The notes below the pieces were generated by a model that made no database searches, was not told where the DNA came from, and was given only the letters and a program-made list of their open reading frames with translations. The position numbers and the translations under genes were made by a program. A DNA stretch of 64,000 bases. Origin: Semisulcospira habei (lineage: Eukaryota > Mollusca > Gastropoda > Semisulcospiridae). Positions within the stretch are counted from its first letter, which is position 1, and the number at the start of each line of letters is the position of its first letter. The stretch is from contig BTPG01000004.1 of assembly GCA_036245525.1 (NCBI GenBank), positions 166,219,420 to 166,283,419 on the forward strand, in the 5' to 3' direction. Shown here in pieces: positions 11,476-21,764 of this stretch.

Positions 11476-11504
11476 TGCCTACACACAACCTTATCCTGTA
11501 GCAG
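11468..11504 (+). CDS. Possible small internal exon upstream of the PAN-like terminal exon
   Basis: A 37-nt segment has an acceptor (ctttgcag) and a donor (gtaagt) and encodes TDYAYTQPYPVA plus one base. That base joins in phase with the exon starting at 11874. The acceptor overlaps the truncated 5' end of the antisense CR1-like element, so it could be accidental. Between the two segments, 11599-11728 holds another Cys-containing open stretch (VTCPGGLFVSNLSYAV) after a CAG that could be an alternative exon. Confidence 0.3.
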
Positions 11505-11759
11505 GTAAGTGGACGATACATGACAGCCACTGACACTCCATGCGCACCTGTGGTACAGGGCTGTGACAACTGCTGTATGGAATACTGATGCAGGCAGTGT
11601 GGATGTCACGTGTCCCGGCGGCTTGTTTGTCAGTAATCTCAGCTACGCTGTGACTTCAGTGTATCTCATGCTCCATTCAAAGTGTGCACTGTACTGGACT
11701 CAGCAGGTGCTGCCGTTAGGCCTTGAAATAATGGAGTTCAAACTCAGTTAGTGAGCTCA

Positions 11760-11852
11760 GGGTCATAGCTGGGTAGTTTAACAACATAGCTGGGTAGTTT
11801 AACAACATAGCTGGGTAGTTTAACAACATAGCTGGGTAGTTTAACAACATAG
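11760..11852. repeat. 21-bp tandem repeat, about 4 copies
   Basis: The unit CATAGCTGGGTAGTTTAACAA repeats head to tail just upstream of the acceptor at 11873. A minus-strand open frame across it (LNYPAML repeats) is an array artefact. Confidence 0.9.
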
Positions 11853-11873
11853 CTCCTGCTGTTTTGTCCATAG

Positions 11874-12145
11874 AGTGTCCGGCGGCATCCCTGACCAGCA
11901 CGTTTGTCACATACACGGAAGGCGTCCACTCGGTCACCCCCGCGGCAAGCTACGGCCCGAAGTACACTAGACAAAGCTGTGTGTCCAAGTGCCTCGCTAG
12001 CCCGCAGTGTCTGGCCTACCAGCTCGAGAGCATGACCAACGGCAACATTTGGTGCTACATCATGAGTGTCACAGTACTTGAATACCCGACGTTTTGGGCC
12101 ACTAATGTACCTACCTTGGACTACAATCAGAGACAATGTCAGTAA
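11874..12145 (+). CDS. Terminal exon of a possible PAN/apple-like secreted protein
   Basis: The acceptor gttttgtccatag lies at 11861-11873 and the stop at 12143-12145, giving about 90 residues. The encoded stretch has a cysteine pattern like a PAN/apple module: ECPAAS at the start, then RQSCVSKCLASPQCLAYQLE and IWCYIM, ending in TLDYNQRQCQ. PAN modules are disulfide-bonded extracellular binding domains. No signal peptide or upstream exons can be shown, and codon evidence is limited, so this could be a fragment of a gene or a pseudogene. The last ten codons recur in variant form downstream (about 12450, 12909 and 13259). Confidence 0.4.
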
Positions 12146-12161
12146 ACAGTGCCTGGCTCCC

Positions 12162-12900
12162 TGTCACGTGGTCGTGGTCGTACTGTCATGCAGACGCACT
12201 CACGTAGAGTTCTAGTAAAGAAAACCTCACTGGGCTGCAACTAGTCGTCACTCGTGGCACAAGGTTGTAGGACCCACTGGAGTAACAGTTCCAACAGTAC
12301 TTTATTCTCACGATGCACTCTTAGCACAATGTGTCCTTATTTTCATACACTGTCTCTTACAAATGCATCCTTATTTTGATACACTGTCTCTTACATGCAC
12401 ATACTGATACTTTTTAACACTCTCTTTCAGTTATACTATATCTCTGACCTACCTACCTTGGACTATAATCAGAGACTGACTCCAAGTAAGTACTGACTCC
12501 AAGCATTGTTACATTATTTGTGTGGTGTTGTCGGTGCGTCTGCGATAAAAAGTGAACCTTATGTTTTGACCATTAGTATATGTGCATTACGTAAGCGTCA
12601 TAAAATGTAACCAGCATGTGTACTACAAAACTTTGATGTCATGTTTGAGGTCACTAGAAAAATCGCGCTTTTTACAGAACCTTCCAGCTCAAGTTGATCT
12701 AGGTCAGATTTTAGTTAGCGAAATGTGCAACATTCAACTCGCACACAAAAAATCGATTGCAATTCTCCATGCAAAAGGAAACGCCGGAATCATACTAAAA
12801 AGATACGTGATTCTAATCAAAATAACTCGACTGAACATCGGACCTTTTCCTATGATCAACACACACATGCCCTAAAAAATAGCACAACCACAAATGATTC
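12162..12900 (-). repeat. Diverged solo LTR-like relic of the same family as 844-1721
   Basis: Segments align collinearly with the LTR at 844-1721: TGTCACGTGG at the start, a GAGTTCTnnTAAAG…AACCTC block, GGAGTAACAGTTCCAACA (about 12281-12298), then near the end AACATCGGACC and GATCAACACACnCA. On the minus strand an AATAAA polyadenylation signal (about 12305-12300) follows the shared block. No gag or PBS adjoins, so this is a solo LTR or fragment. The middle (12420-12740) is poorly conserved and contains other sequence. Confidence 0.55.
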
Positions 12901-12908
12901 ACCAACCA

Positions 12909-13311
12909 GCCAGCCTACTTTTGATTACAGTCAAAGACTGTGTCAGTAAACAGTACTGGACTTCCCGCTCTACTGATCCACCAGTTGCCCCATCAGTTCA
13001 GCCCTGACGCACTACAGCAGGAGATGGATCGACCATGATAATTCAAGGGCAGTGCCAGATTAGCTTGGCGCCGATCCATGATAATTCAAGGGCAGTGCCA
13101 GATTAGCTTGGCGCCTGTCGGCGCCAAGCTAATCTGGCACTGCCCTTGAATTATCATGGTCGATCCATCTCCTGCAACAGGTGCATAGTCGTTAGATGAC
13201 GCCTCCAAAATTTGGGAAATTAGTAGGGCCGTCGGGCTGAATGAGTTAACCAAGCGATCTACAGTACTTTTGACTACGGTCAGAGACTTGTCACCAAACA
13301 GTGCTGAACCG
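12909..13311 (+). repeat. Repeated short segment like the PAN-like exon end (TFDYSQRLCQ type)
   Basis: Two copies, 12909-12960 and 13259-13311, resemble 12107-12157: ACnTTnGAnTACnnTCAnAGAC followed by a GTCAGTAAACAGTnCTG-like tail. A third partial copy lies at about 12450-12480 and a trace at about 16346. The first encodes PTFDYSQRLCQ then stop. They may be duplicated exon ends or a dispersed repeat that contributed the exon end. Confidence 0.45.
12985..13248. repeat. Family A hairpin MITE, copy A1 (left arm duplicated)
   Basis: The core palindrome at 13071-13167 has arms AGTGCCAGATTAGCTTGGCG and its complement with a TGTC-type loop, and the left arm is present twice (13026-13072 and 13073-13115). 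Outer ends resemble AGCCCTGACGCAC and GGGCTGAATGAGTTAA. Confidence 0.85.
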
Positions 13312-13900
13312 CTTCTTCAAGTGTCCAGTCATCATTATCAGAATGTCATTTCCAAGCATTACCGTCAATAGAGTTATGTGGGCTTAGTTGTTTGTTTTTT
13401 TGTTGTTGTTGTTGTTTTGTGCTGTTGAGAAAGCAGCAAAACATTCTGTGCACGAGGCATTCTCTTTTTCCTGCACTACTTCTGGCCTGGTGACCTGCAC
13501 GCGATATGTCAGTTTTATATTTACAATAACGCGGCGAAACCCGTAGCATTCAGATTCATCCTGTAGTGGGAAGTGTGGTACAATAACTTGTTACAGTCTG
13601 GCAGACCCAGTTCCTAGGGTTCAGGGGGACAGGGGCAGTTATTGCGGCTTATCGAGTCCGACCTCAACACTGATCAATTCAGCGCACTGCAACTGTGACA
13701 CTGATTTTCAACGGACAAAGTGTACTTTAAGCGGACCTGTCACACACTGCAGTGCAACTGGGCTGACGTAGTCGGTGCAACTTCTGCAGCTTGGCTCTGG
13801 GGCCGAGGGTGATGGAGCACTCTAGCCAGGCCTGAGATGCATGCTTGAGTTGGAGTTTTGTGCTCGCCACGAGAGTGGAGCGTCTTGCGGGGTGGGACTT
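13312..13900. other. Unassigned sequence
   Basis: No open frame with family features, tandem repeat or hairpin recognised, apart from a short GTT run at about 13390-13415. Confidence 0.5.
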
Positions 13901-13925
13901 GTGTGGTACTGGAGTCACTTGCACG

Positions 13926-14027
13926 CATAGTCCTGCGCCAGCCACTAAGCAAGGTGCTCCGCTATAACGGGGTGAGTGTTGTGGCGCTATAGCGGAGCAC
14001 TTTGCTTAGTGGCTGGCGCAGGACTAA
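13926..14027. repeat. Foldback repeat with about 37-bp arms
   Basis: The left arm starts GTCCTGCGCCAGCCACTAAG and the right arm ends in its near-perfect complement, separated by about 22 bases. Fragments of the same sequence occur at about 42315 and 51125-51190. Confidence 0.75.
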
Positions 14028-14190
14028 GCTCACGCATGTAACTGGCCTCTTGGGCTCATACAACTGGCCCCTGGGGCTCACTCATGCAACTGACTGATTT
14101 GCAGAGATGGTCTGTTTCCAGCTTTTTCTGTGCATAATATTGTTCTCTTTCCTCCAAAGGCGACATTGCAGTTTAGGCGACCGCTCGGCG

Positions 14191-14290
14191 TCGACAGTTC
14201 AAGGGTGGTGCCAGAATGGCTTGGCGCCTTAGTCTATGCGCCAAGTTATTCTGGCACTACCGTGCCCTTGATTTGTCTTGTTCGAGTCCT
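14191..14290. repeat. Family A hairpin MITE, copy A2 (diverged)
   Basis: Arms GGTGGTGCCAGAATGGCTTG and CCAAGTTATTCTGGCACTAC pair with several mismatches. Outer parts are lost. Confidence 0.75.
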
Positions 14291-14828
14291 ATCTTGTGAG
14301 GCATCCATCAGAGTTTAATTTTTTTAAAAAGAGCATGTTCTTGCAATTGTAGTGGAAACTTTGTATGAAAACGTTTGGGTCCAACCCTTGTATGCTTGTA
14401 TTACATGTCGCACGACTTGACGTTCAAACAGTAGACCGTTTCTGGAGATCAGAATTAGTTGCCGGAAAATTGCACATTTCGACATAAAAAATGGATTACA
14501 AGTCTGGACCGAAAGGGGCCATACTGTATGTCGGGGCTTTTGATTCGCTGTTTTCGGGGCAAGTTAGGTAAATACCCCCAGTGCGCGAAGGCCATCGGGC
14601 AGACGTCAGCCGCCGTTGACCCGCGCACGGGGGAGGGGGAGTACGACCTGAACACCAATCCAATCGGCGCACTTGGTTGACCAAGACATTGTGTAAGTGA
14701 ACAAGCATCACCCGCTTCCCTCCCCCTGTCCACAGAATGAAGCATCATCCGCTTCCCTCCCCCCGTCCACAGAACGAAGCATCACCCGCTTCCCTCCCCC
14801 TGGCCGCAGATTATGTTTCTGAAATCTG

Positions 14829-14993
14829 TTAACCCATGTAGCCCCGGGACCTTGCAGCAGGAGGTGGATAAGATTGACCATGATAATTCAAGGGTAGTGC
14901 CAGATGAGCTTGGCGCCTAAAGGAGCCAAGCTCATCTGACACTACCCTTATCATGATCAATCCATCTCTTACAACTGGTACATAGTCATTAGA
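14829..14993. repeat. Family A hairpin MITE, copy A3
   Basis: It begins at TTAACCCATGTAGCCCC. The core arms are GTAGTGCCAGATGAGCTTGG and the complement with CTCATCTG. The right side runs into a family C fragment (CCTCATGAGCCCCCGCAATT) at about 14998-15020. Confidence 0.85.
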
Positions 14994-15035
14994 GATGATC
15001 CTCATGAGCCCCCGCAATTGCGCGGACTGGGGGAT

Positions 15036-15680
15036 GATGATGACGCGTGCCTCGTGCAGTCACACCGGGGCCACCTTCAACAGCAGAAGGGAATAAGGAA
15101 TAGTGTTTTTGTAACCTTCTACCTAATACCGCTGTGTCTTGACCTACAGACTGTTCTGATCAGCGAATGGTGACCCAATCTTTGTGCGTGTGCCCGTTCA
15201 GTTCACTCACGTTATACCAGATAATTGATGACACGTAGCAAGCACACATCATACACACACACACACACAAAAACAACTGTTTTTACAAGTGAGCACAAGG
15301 TGTGTTTAGGAATTCATTTATTGTCTTAGTTTCCAAATACATGTTGACAAGTCTAATGCATTGAAGTGCAGATCAGAGTATAAGCATGCACTTTGGGAAA
15401 TTCCAATCATGTACAGACAGAATCCGCTGCGTTCTTTGTCTGCTGCTACGGGTCTACCAGTCGACACAATGTGAATTCATAATCAGAAGGACGTGTTCCT
15501 TGTGCATTTTGTGGTGTGAATGTGTTTGCAAGTGTGTCCGAGTGTAAGCGGGTACGTGCACACCTGTAGGCAAGTGCTTATTTGTGTGCTCGCATGACTG
15601 TGCACAGGTGTGCATGCACGTTGTGTGTGTGTGTGCGAACAGTATGACGAAACGCAACAGATGTACTTTCTAATCCAAGC
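15036..15680. other. Unassigned sequence with a short (CA)n run
   Basis: AT-rich with an ACAC run at about 15252-15269. A minus-strand frame at 15454-15657 is low-complexity (His/Thr/Cys-rich) and looks non-coding. Confidence 0.5.
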
Positions 15681-15683
15681 CTA

Positions 15684-15795
15684 CGATGATATTTCAAGGT
15701 TGGTGTCAGATTAGCTTGGCGCCTTTGGGCTGGCTGACTGCCTTTGAGTGCCAAGCCAAGTGGGTACTATCACGGCCGCTCCATCTCCTGTTACC
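15684..15795. repeat. Family A hairpin MITE, copy A4 (diverged)
   Basis: Left arm TTGGTGTCAGATTAGCTTGG; the right arm is degraded (CCAAGCCAAGTGGGTAC). A family B fragment follows at about 15831-15903 (GTCGCCATGATTCCTG … GACAAAAAGCGCGACC). Confidence 0.65.
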
Positions 15796-16399
15796 AATAC
15801 TAGGCACTCAGCAGACACTCTCAAACAGGGTACCGGTTTTGTCGCCATGATTCCTGTTGAAATCCGCACGACAAAAAGCGCGACCGACATCAAAAGGGTT
15901 ACAGGAACATAAAACAAAGTTGTAACCATGACAATATGGACACCTTTCCCTGGCTTCCCCAGTTCTTGATGCGAGCATCACACACGGCGCAGCAAAAGCA
16001 CACGCAGAAAATAAGGGGCCCGTCACCTGCGTGTTATTGCAACATAATGACGGTGTGATTGCGTGAACCCTAGCATACCGAGTACAAGCTCAATGCTGCT
16101 CTTACACTACCTCCTTCACTGTCCGGAAATGCCAACACCACCCACCCGATCAGACCCCCCCCCCCCCCCACCCCTGCAGATGCAGGCCGGGATCATGTTC
16201 CTTGCCTCTAGCCGACTGTTGATATCCGCTCCCTCTGGATCAGATTACTGCTGATGCTCGGTCTGCCCTGCTTCACAGACATCACTCGGTGTCCAGTGGC
16301 AGCCCAGGGGTTCAGGCTCTAATGCAGACACCCACCAGGACATCAAACAGTACTGCTGGCTACAGTCACAAGAGGGTTAAGCTTGTACTCGGCAGTTCA

Positions 16400-16603
16400 T
16401 TAACTCGACACACCACAGCAAGACATGGATCAAGCATGATAGTTCAAGGGTGGTGCCAGAATAGCTTGGCGCCCATAGGCGCCAAGCTATTCTGGCACCA
16501 CCCTTGAGCTATCATGCTCGATTTGTCTCTAGGATTGCAATGCAGTCCTTCAGAGGGCAACTTCAACATTTGGGGATTTTGGTCCTGGAGGAGAATGTGT
16601 TAA
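16400..16603. repeat. Family A hairpin MITE, copy A5, with TTAA on both sides
   Basis: TTAA occurs at 16400-16403 and 16600-16603. The core arms are GGTGGTGCCAGAATAGCTTG and CAAGCTATTCTGGCACCACC with a CATA-type loop. This is the A-II arm type (…GAATAG…). Confidence 0.9.
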
Positions 16604-17150
16604 AAACCCATGTCAGTAGTACATCAACACGCAGGTGACGGACATCAGGCAGCAAATACTTACAAACTGACTACTGTATATTTACCACAAAACACCAAAT
16701 ATCAAAGTCCATGAACACAATCTGAAGAAAAACATTCAAAGAAAAACAGAAAAGATGACGGCATGTTGGAATAAACCAAACATGCAGCGTGCTTGTACAG
16801 ATCAAAGTCATACAGATATCACAGAAAAAAAGCCAATGCGAGATTTCAAAACACTGTCGATCCACAACTCGAGACAAACAGTTACAGCGGGAGGGCGGAT
16901 CATACTTGGTATGCAGTTAAACACTTTGGAAACATGCAAACCCCAAGTCCTGGATAGAATCATACCTTGTAATCAATTGTACTCAAAACAAAGTGTACCC
17001 TGACCTGAATGGAAAAAAGCACTTCAAACCCAAACTGTACGCAAGGTCAACTTGGCTTCTTGTCACGGTGACTCCTGCACGAGTGATTGTGACAAAAAAG
17101 CTGTAATCACCTTTTACACGTTGATACCGGGGGCTTCAAGCTGTTTAGAA

Positions 17151-17258
17151 GATGGATCGACCACAATTGAAGGGTAGTGCCAAATTAGCTTGGCACCATC
17201 AGGCACCGATCCAATCTGGCACTACCCTTGAATTATCATGGTTAATCATCTCCTGTAA
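17151..17258. repeat. Family A hairpin MITE, copy A6
   Basis: Arms GTAGTGCCAAATTAGCTTGG and CCGATCCAATCTGGCACTAC flanked by GATGGATCGACC and GGTTAATCATCTCCTG. Partly diverged. Confidence 0.8.
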
Positions 17259-17398
17259 CTGGTACAATGTGGGAAGTGCGGCCGTGCAGTTAAATGTGTA
17301 AAGCATAATGTACCAAACTACCTGGCAATCCGGCCTACCAACGGAACCCAGAGAGTCGGTGTGGGTTAACCACTGAGCTTCTTGTTCTTCCACCACCC

Positions 17399-17586
17399 TT
17401 AACCCATTCAGCCCCGAGTCCATACAGCAGCAGATGTATTGACCATCATAATTCAAGGGTAGTGCCAAATTAATCTGGCACTACCCTTGAATTATCATGG
17501 TCCATCCGTCTCCTGCAACTGGTCCATAGTTGTGAGGTAACACCTGCAAAATGTTGGACTTGCGGCCATGGGGTTTATTGGGTTAC
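17399..17586. repeat. Family A hairpin MITE, copy A7 (shortened core)
   Basis: TTAACCCATTCAGCCCCG at the left end and GGGGTTTATTGGGTTAC at the right. The inner GCTTGGCGCC part of both arms is missing, so the arms meet at GTGCCAAATTAATCTGGCAC, a clean palindrome-centre deletion. Confidence 0.85.
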
Positions 17587-17689
17587 CCTGCAAGAGACGT
17601 AGATTGTCGTGAGCTCGAGCAGTAGCACGGGTCAGAAGAGCCGACATGCCTGTTGCTGACAGACACTGCTCCGGCTGCTACCAAACTCG

Positions 17690-18590
17690 GGTGTTATTCC
17701 GGGTGTTACTGGCAACACGCGCACCATGCAGGGTGGAAATTCCGGGTATTACTGGCAACACACACATCATGCAGGGTGGAAATTCCGGGTGTTACTGGCA
17801 ACACGCGCACCATGCAGGGTGGAAATTCCGGGTGTTACTGGCAACACGCGCACCATGCAGGGTGGAAATTCGGGTGTTACTGGCAACACGCGCACCATGC
17901 AGGGTGGAAATTCCGGGTGTTACTGGCAACACGCGCACCATGCAGGGTGGAAATTCCGGGTGTTACTGGCAATACGCGCACCATGCAGGGTGGAAATTCC
18001 GGGTGTTACTGGCAACACGCGCACCATGCAGGGTGGAAATTCCGGGTGTTACTGGCAACACGCGCACCATGCAGGGTGGAAATTCCGGGTGTTACTGGCA
18101 ACACGCGCACCATGCAGGGTGGAAATTCCGGGTGTTACTGGCAACATGCGCACCATGCAGGGTGGAAATTCCGGGTGTTACTGGCAACACGCGCACCATG
18201 CAGGGTGGAAATTCCGGGTGTTACTGGCAACACGCGCACCATGCAGGGTGAAAATTCCGGGTGTTTCTGGCAACACGCGCACCATGCAGGGTGGAAATTC
18301 CGGGTGTTACTGGCAACACGCGCACCATGCAGGGTGGAAATTCCGGGTGTTACTGGCAACACACGCACCATGCAGGGTGGAAATTCCGGGTATTACTGGC
18401 AACACGCGCACCATGCAGGGTGGAAATTCCGGGTGTTACTGGCAACATGCGCACCATGCAGGGTGGAAATTCTGGGTGTTGCTGGCAACAAGCGCACCAT
18501 GCAGGGTGGAAATTCAGGGTATTACTGGCAATACGCACACCATGCTGGGTGTTATTTGGGGGTACATTGGCAACACACATGCGGGGTGGA
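17690..18590. repeat. 43-bp minisatellite, about 20 copies
   Basis: The unit begins TTCCGGGTGTTACTGGCAAC and continues with ACGCGCACCATGCAGGGTGG and AAA. Copies are nearly identical, with scattered single changes, and decay at the right end. Since 43 leaves remainder 1 on division by 3, three plus frames read through, giving open frames up to 321 codons. They are artefacts. It lies beyond the 3' end of WDR47. Confidence 0.97.
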
Positions 18591-18614
18591 AGTTCATTAT
18601 AAACAACCGCTGAA

Positions 18615-18705
18615 TTAACCCGCTGGCTGTTGGTAGTGTGTTTTGTTCAGGTGATTCATGCTGGAATCACCTCGACAAGAAAGCTACCGACGGCCAGAGG
18701 GTTAA
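18615..18705. repeat. Family B palindromic MITE, copy B2
   Basis: TTAACCCGCTGGCTGTTGGTAG at one end and CTACCGACGGCCAGAGGGTTAA at the other (20-base cores shared), with an inner GGTGATTC…GAATCACC palindrome. TTAA occurs at both ends. Confidence 0.85.
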
Positions 18706-18878
18706 TCACATCCAAGCCAACAGCACTTCATCCACAAACAACGTGTTTATACAACATCATAAAGATAAAACATACACAGGTTCTGGCCAAGAACAATGGC
18801 ATCAAATTAGTTTCTGACAACAGTAATTAACTTGTTTAAGAGTTGTTTGCCTATCAGGGCTCCGAGATTGGCATAAAA

Positions 18879-18965
18879 TTAACACTTTGGCTGTCGGTAG
18901 CAGTCTTTGTCATGATATTTCCTGCAGGAATCATTGCAACAAAAAGTGCAATCGACAGCCAACTC
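18879..18965. repeat. Family B palindromic MITE, copy B3
   Basis: TTAACACTTTGGCTGTCGG at the left, centre TTTCCTGCAGGAATCATTGC, right GCAATCGACAGCCAA. The right TTAA is lost. Confidence 0.8.
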
Positions 18966-19261
18966 GATAAGAGCTTGCTGATGAACAAAAACATAATATT
19001 TTTTATTAAATAAAAAAGCCCCCAGTTCACAGTTTTGGTGGCTGCATGCAAAAAGATGATTAAACATACTGGTGTACTGGTTTGAGATTTTGAACCTTAC
19101 CACATTGAAAGGTCCAGAATAACAGACCAGTCAACGTAAGGTGACAATTACAGTTGACGCTGGCCAATGCCTGAACAGATGACTCTGCTTTGCGCATGTA
19201 TACATGTGCATTAGGTGGGATGAACAGAATACTGCAGTTACAAGGTGTGCTTCTGCACTGG

Positions 19262-19410
19262 CAATCATCAGGGAGACAGCCATGGAGAGTTGAAATCAGG
19301 GAGACAGCCATGGAGAGTTGAAATCAGAGAGACAGCCATGGAGAGTTGAAATCAGGGAGACAGCCATGGAGAGTTGAAATCAAGGAGACAGCCTTGGAGA
19401 GTTGAAATCA
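19262..19410. repeat. 28-bp tandem repeat, about 5 copies
   Basis: The unit contains GGGAGACAGCCATGGAGAGT followed by TGAAATCA. Copies are nearly perfect. Confidence 0.92.
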
Positions 19411-19416
19411 ACAAAA

Positions 19417-19700
19417 TGAACCCCTTCACTGCTGCAAAAATGTGAACACCGCCCAGCTGCAAGAGTCAAAGAACCTCGTGAGGCCTGGCAGACGTGGGGG
19501 CTGATGATTTTTTTTGCCTCTTGCCTGGTCGATACACCGGTCATCTCTGTGTTCCCTGATAATTCAAGGGTAGTGCCAGATTAGCTTGGCGCCGTCCGGC
19601 ACCAAGCAAATCTGGCACTACCCTTGAATTATCATGTTTGCTGCTGAATTTACCCCTCTTTCAAAGACAAGTTTGAATTCACTGGCAGCGAAGGGGTTCA
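19417..19700. repeat. Family C MITE (copy C2) containing a nested family A hairpin (A8)
   Basis: Outer ends GAACCCCTTCACTGCTG and CAGCGAAGGGGTTC are inverted repeats. The left half matches the C11 copy at 59600 (GCCCAGCTGCAAGAG, CTCTTGCC). At 19557-19636 a family A hairpin (GTAGTGCCAGATTAGCTTGG and complement) sits inside. Confidence 0.8.
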
Positions 19701-20157
19701 CGGGGAAATTATGGCAATACCAAGAAAATTTTATAAAAACCGGGAAAAAACAAATACTACCGGTATTGATGAGAGTGTAATACCATTGCTTATGTGAGAC
19801 AATTCATACTTTGGAGTGACTAATAATGACATGTACCGTGCTTGTACAGTTGCAGCTGGCCAGGATGTTAGCTGTAGCTGCCTACTCATATTAGTGTCAA
19901 AATCAATACCAATGGTACGACAGGCGGACATCAATAGCAACAAACGTAACATAAATAATACATTGGATCCGAATGAGGCGATCTGACCCCGTGTCAAACC
20001 TTAATGCCGTGCGCGTGCGGCCAGAGGTACTGTAAACATTACTGGTGAAGCATGTACAAGGGCCAAACTGTACATCACACTCGGCAGTCCAGTTACAACT
20101 CAATAAAAACAAGTCCATGTAAAACCTGTCTGGAGCAGCCACCTTTCTTTGCACCAA

Positions 20158-20462
20158 CAAGTGGCCTTACAAGATGGGTCAAGTGGCCTTACAAGATGGG
20201 TCAAGTGGCCTTACAAGATGGGTCAAGTGGCCTTACAAGCAGGTCAAGTGGCCTTACAAGACAGGTCAAGTGGCCTTACAAGATGGGTCAAGTGGCCTTA
20301 CAAGACAGGTCAAGTGGCCTTACAAGATGGGTCATGGCCTTACAAGACGGGTCAAGTGGCCTTACAAGACAGGTCAAGTGGCCTTACAAGACAGTCAAGT
20401 GGCCTTACAAGACGGGTCAAGTGGCCTTACAAGACAGGTCAAGTGGCCTTACAAGATGGGTG
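20158..20462. repeat. 22-bp minisatellite, about 14 copies
   Basis: The unit is GGCCTTACAAGATGGGTCAA plus GT, with variants (GACAGG, GACGGG, shortened copies). Open frames across it (KWPYKMGQVALQ-like) are array artefacts. Confidence 0.95.
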
Positions 20463-20539
20463 CTCTCACGAGATGTCCTAAAGGGCAAACATTGTCCCCT
20501 GTCATGAAAGGCCATCATCAAGTGGACAAATGCCTGCGC

Positions 20540-21125
20540 AATGGTCTTTAGTGACAGGCGATCTGACGTAACGGTGGTAGCTCAACAGGCATTAATGTAA
20601 GTCCATTCCTCTACATCTAAATGTGGACTCCAAAAGGTTCAGTCCTTTCAGAAGAGAAACATACAAGCACTTTACACAGCAAATCTACTTCATCTGCCAG
20701 ACGTGCTACATAGCGATACATGGCAAATACTGCTACCCAGTGCGCAAAAGGCCACTGATCCGACGTCAGTTTGATCTATGTTACTTTCTCAGATTTGAGT
20801 TATGTACGACCCCAAAATGATTATAAATGGATGCAAGTAAAAAGCCTTTTCACAAATCAACGTTGACTTCTGCACCAGAAAAACTGATCAAAAGCAGGTG
20901 TGAGAAAAATGTGGGTATTTTTGTACCAGGCAGAAGGGATGTGATTATGTACATACATACTTACAATAAAAGAGAAATGTTCTAAAATCATGAGTGACGG
21001 GCCACACACTTGAAGTCACAAGAAACGCTTGTCCAGCCAAACAAACAGTGTCCAGCAAATGTGTGCCGTGTGCACAAATAAGACAGCCTTCGGTTGATGT
21101 ACGTGTGCAGGTGGAAAGTGTAGCA
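20540..21125. other. Unassigned sequence
   Basis: AT-rich, with no repeat family or coding signature seen. A short repeat, TTAACCCCATTGTGCACGC, starts at 21131 and also occurs in the WDR47 linker exon (59181-59285). Confidence 0.5.
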
Positions 21126-21211
21126 ACATATTAACCCCATTGTGCACGCTTTCACTGGTGCTGTTAACCCTGTCCTGCTACTAGTCGCAGACTGTGTTAA
21201 TGAAATCATGC

Positions 21212-21294
21212 TTAACCCTTTGGTTGTCAGTAGCAGTCATGATTCCTGCAGGAATCATTGCAAAAAAAAGTCTTACCGACAGCCAAAGGGTTAA
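21212..21294. repeat. Family B palindromic MITE, copy B4, with TTAA on both sides
   Basis: An 83-bp copy: TTAACCCTTTGGTTGTCAG at the left and CGACAGCCAAAGGGTTAA at the right, with the perfect inner palindrome TGATTCCTGCAGGAATCA. This is the cleanest family B copy. Confidence 0.92.
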
Positions 21295-21344
21295 TTTGAT
21301 ATCAAAGAAGCGCATTTGTTCAACAACCATATATAAAGTGGGGC

Positions 21345-21455
21345 CAGCAAGGGGCATGGATCCTCATGAGCTCCCCGCAATCGCGGGGGCTCATGAGGAT
21401 CTATGACTCTTGCATTTGGGCGTTGACCGCACGGTTCTGGGAGTGAAAGGGTTAA
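21345..21455. repeat. Family C MITE, copy C3
   Basis: Core palindrome GATCCTCATGAGCTCCCCGC and GCGGGGGCTCATGAGGATC with an AATC loop, then CTATGACTCTTGC and a right end GTGAAAGGGTTAA. The left outer end is not seen. Confidence 0.8.
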
Positions 21456-21649
21456 TGGGGCACACACAAGAGGGTTAAAGTATACATTAGAACAATGATA
21501 CATGTACTACCTCTACAAGTCTTGACTAGATAATACATGAGATACGACTGGCAAACATCACCACTGACCACAAAAACACGCGCATTAGGAAATGAAGTAA
21601 ATCCCTCACAAGAATGAACGTCAAACGACTATCTCTCCAAAACAAAGGA

Positions 21650-21760
21650 AGATGCCAATAGGGCCAGCAAGCGATCAAGACCCTCATGAGCTCCTGCACC
21701 TTGTAAGCCACAGGGGGGGAGGGGGGGGGGGGCATCATGAGGGTCTAAGTCTCCTGTAGG
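21650..21760. repeat. Family C fragment, copy C4
   Basis: CCCTCATGAGCTCCTGC and a poly-G-expanded right arm GCATCATGAGGGTCTAAG followed by TCTCCTG. Confidence 0.65.
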
Positions 21761-21764
21761 CGAT

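Noticed and set aside
11599..11751. Open stretch VTCPGGLFVSNLSYAV as a firm exon
   Set aside because: Plausible acceptor but no clear donor in phase; kept only as a possible alternative exon.
17646..18618. Plus-strand open frames of up to 321 codons
   Set aside because: 43-bp tandem repeat read in three frames; no domain and no codon preference.
17690..20462. CRISPR-like arrays
   Set aside because: Repeats are contiguous without unique spacers and the genome is eukaryotic.
20052..20551. Open frames with KWPYKMGQVALQ repeats
   Set aside because: 22-bp minisatellite artefact.
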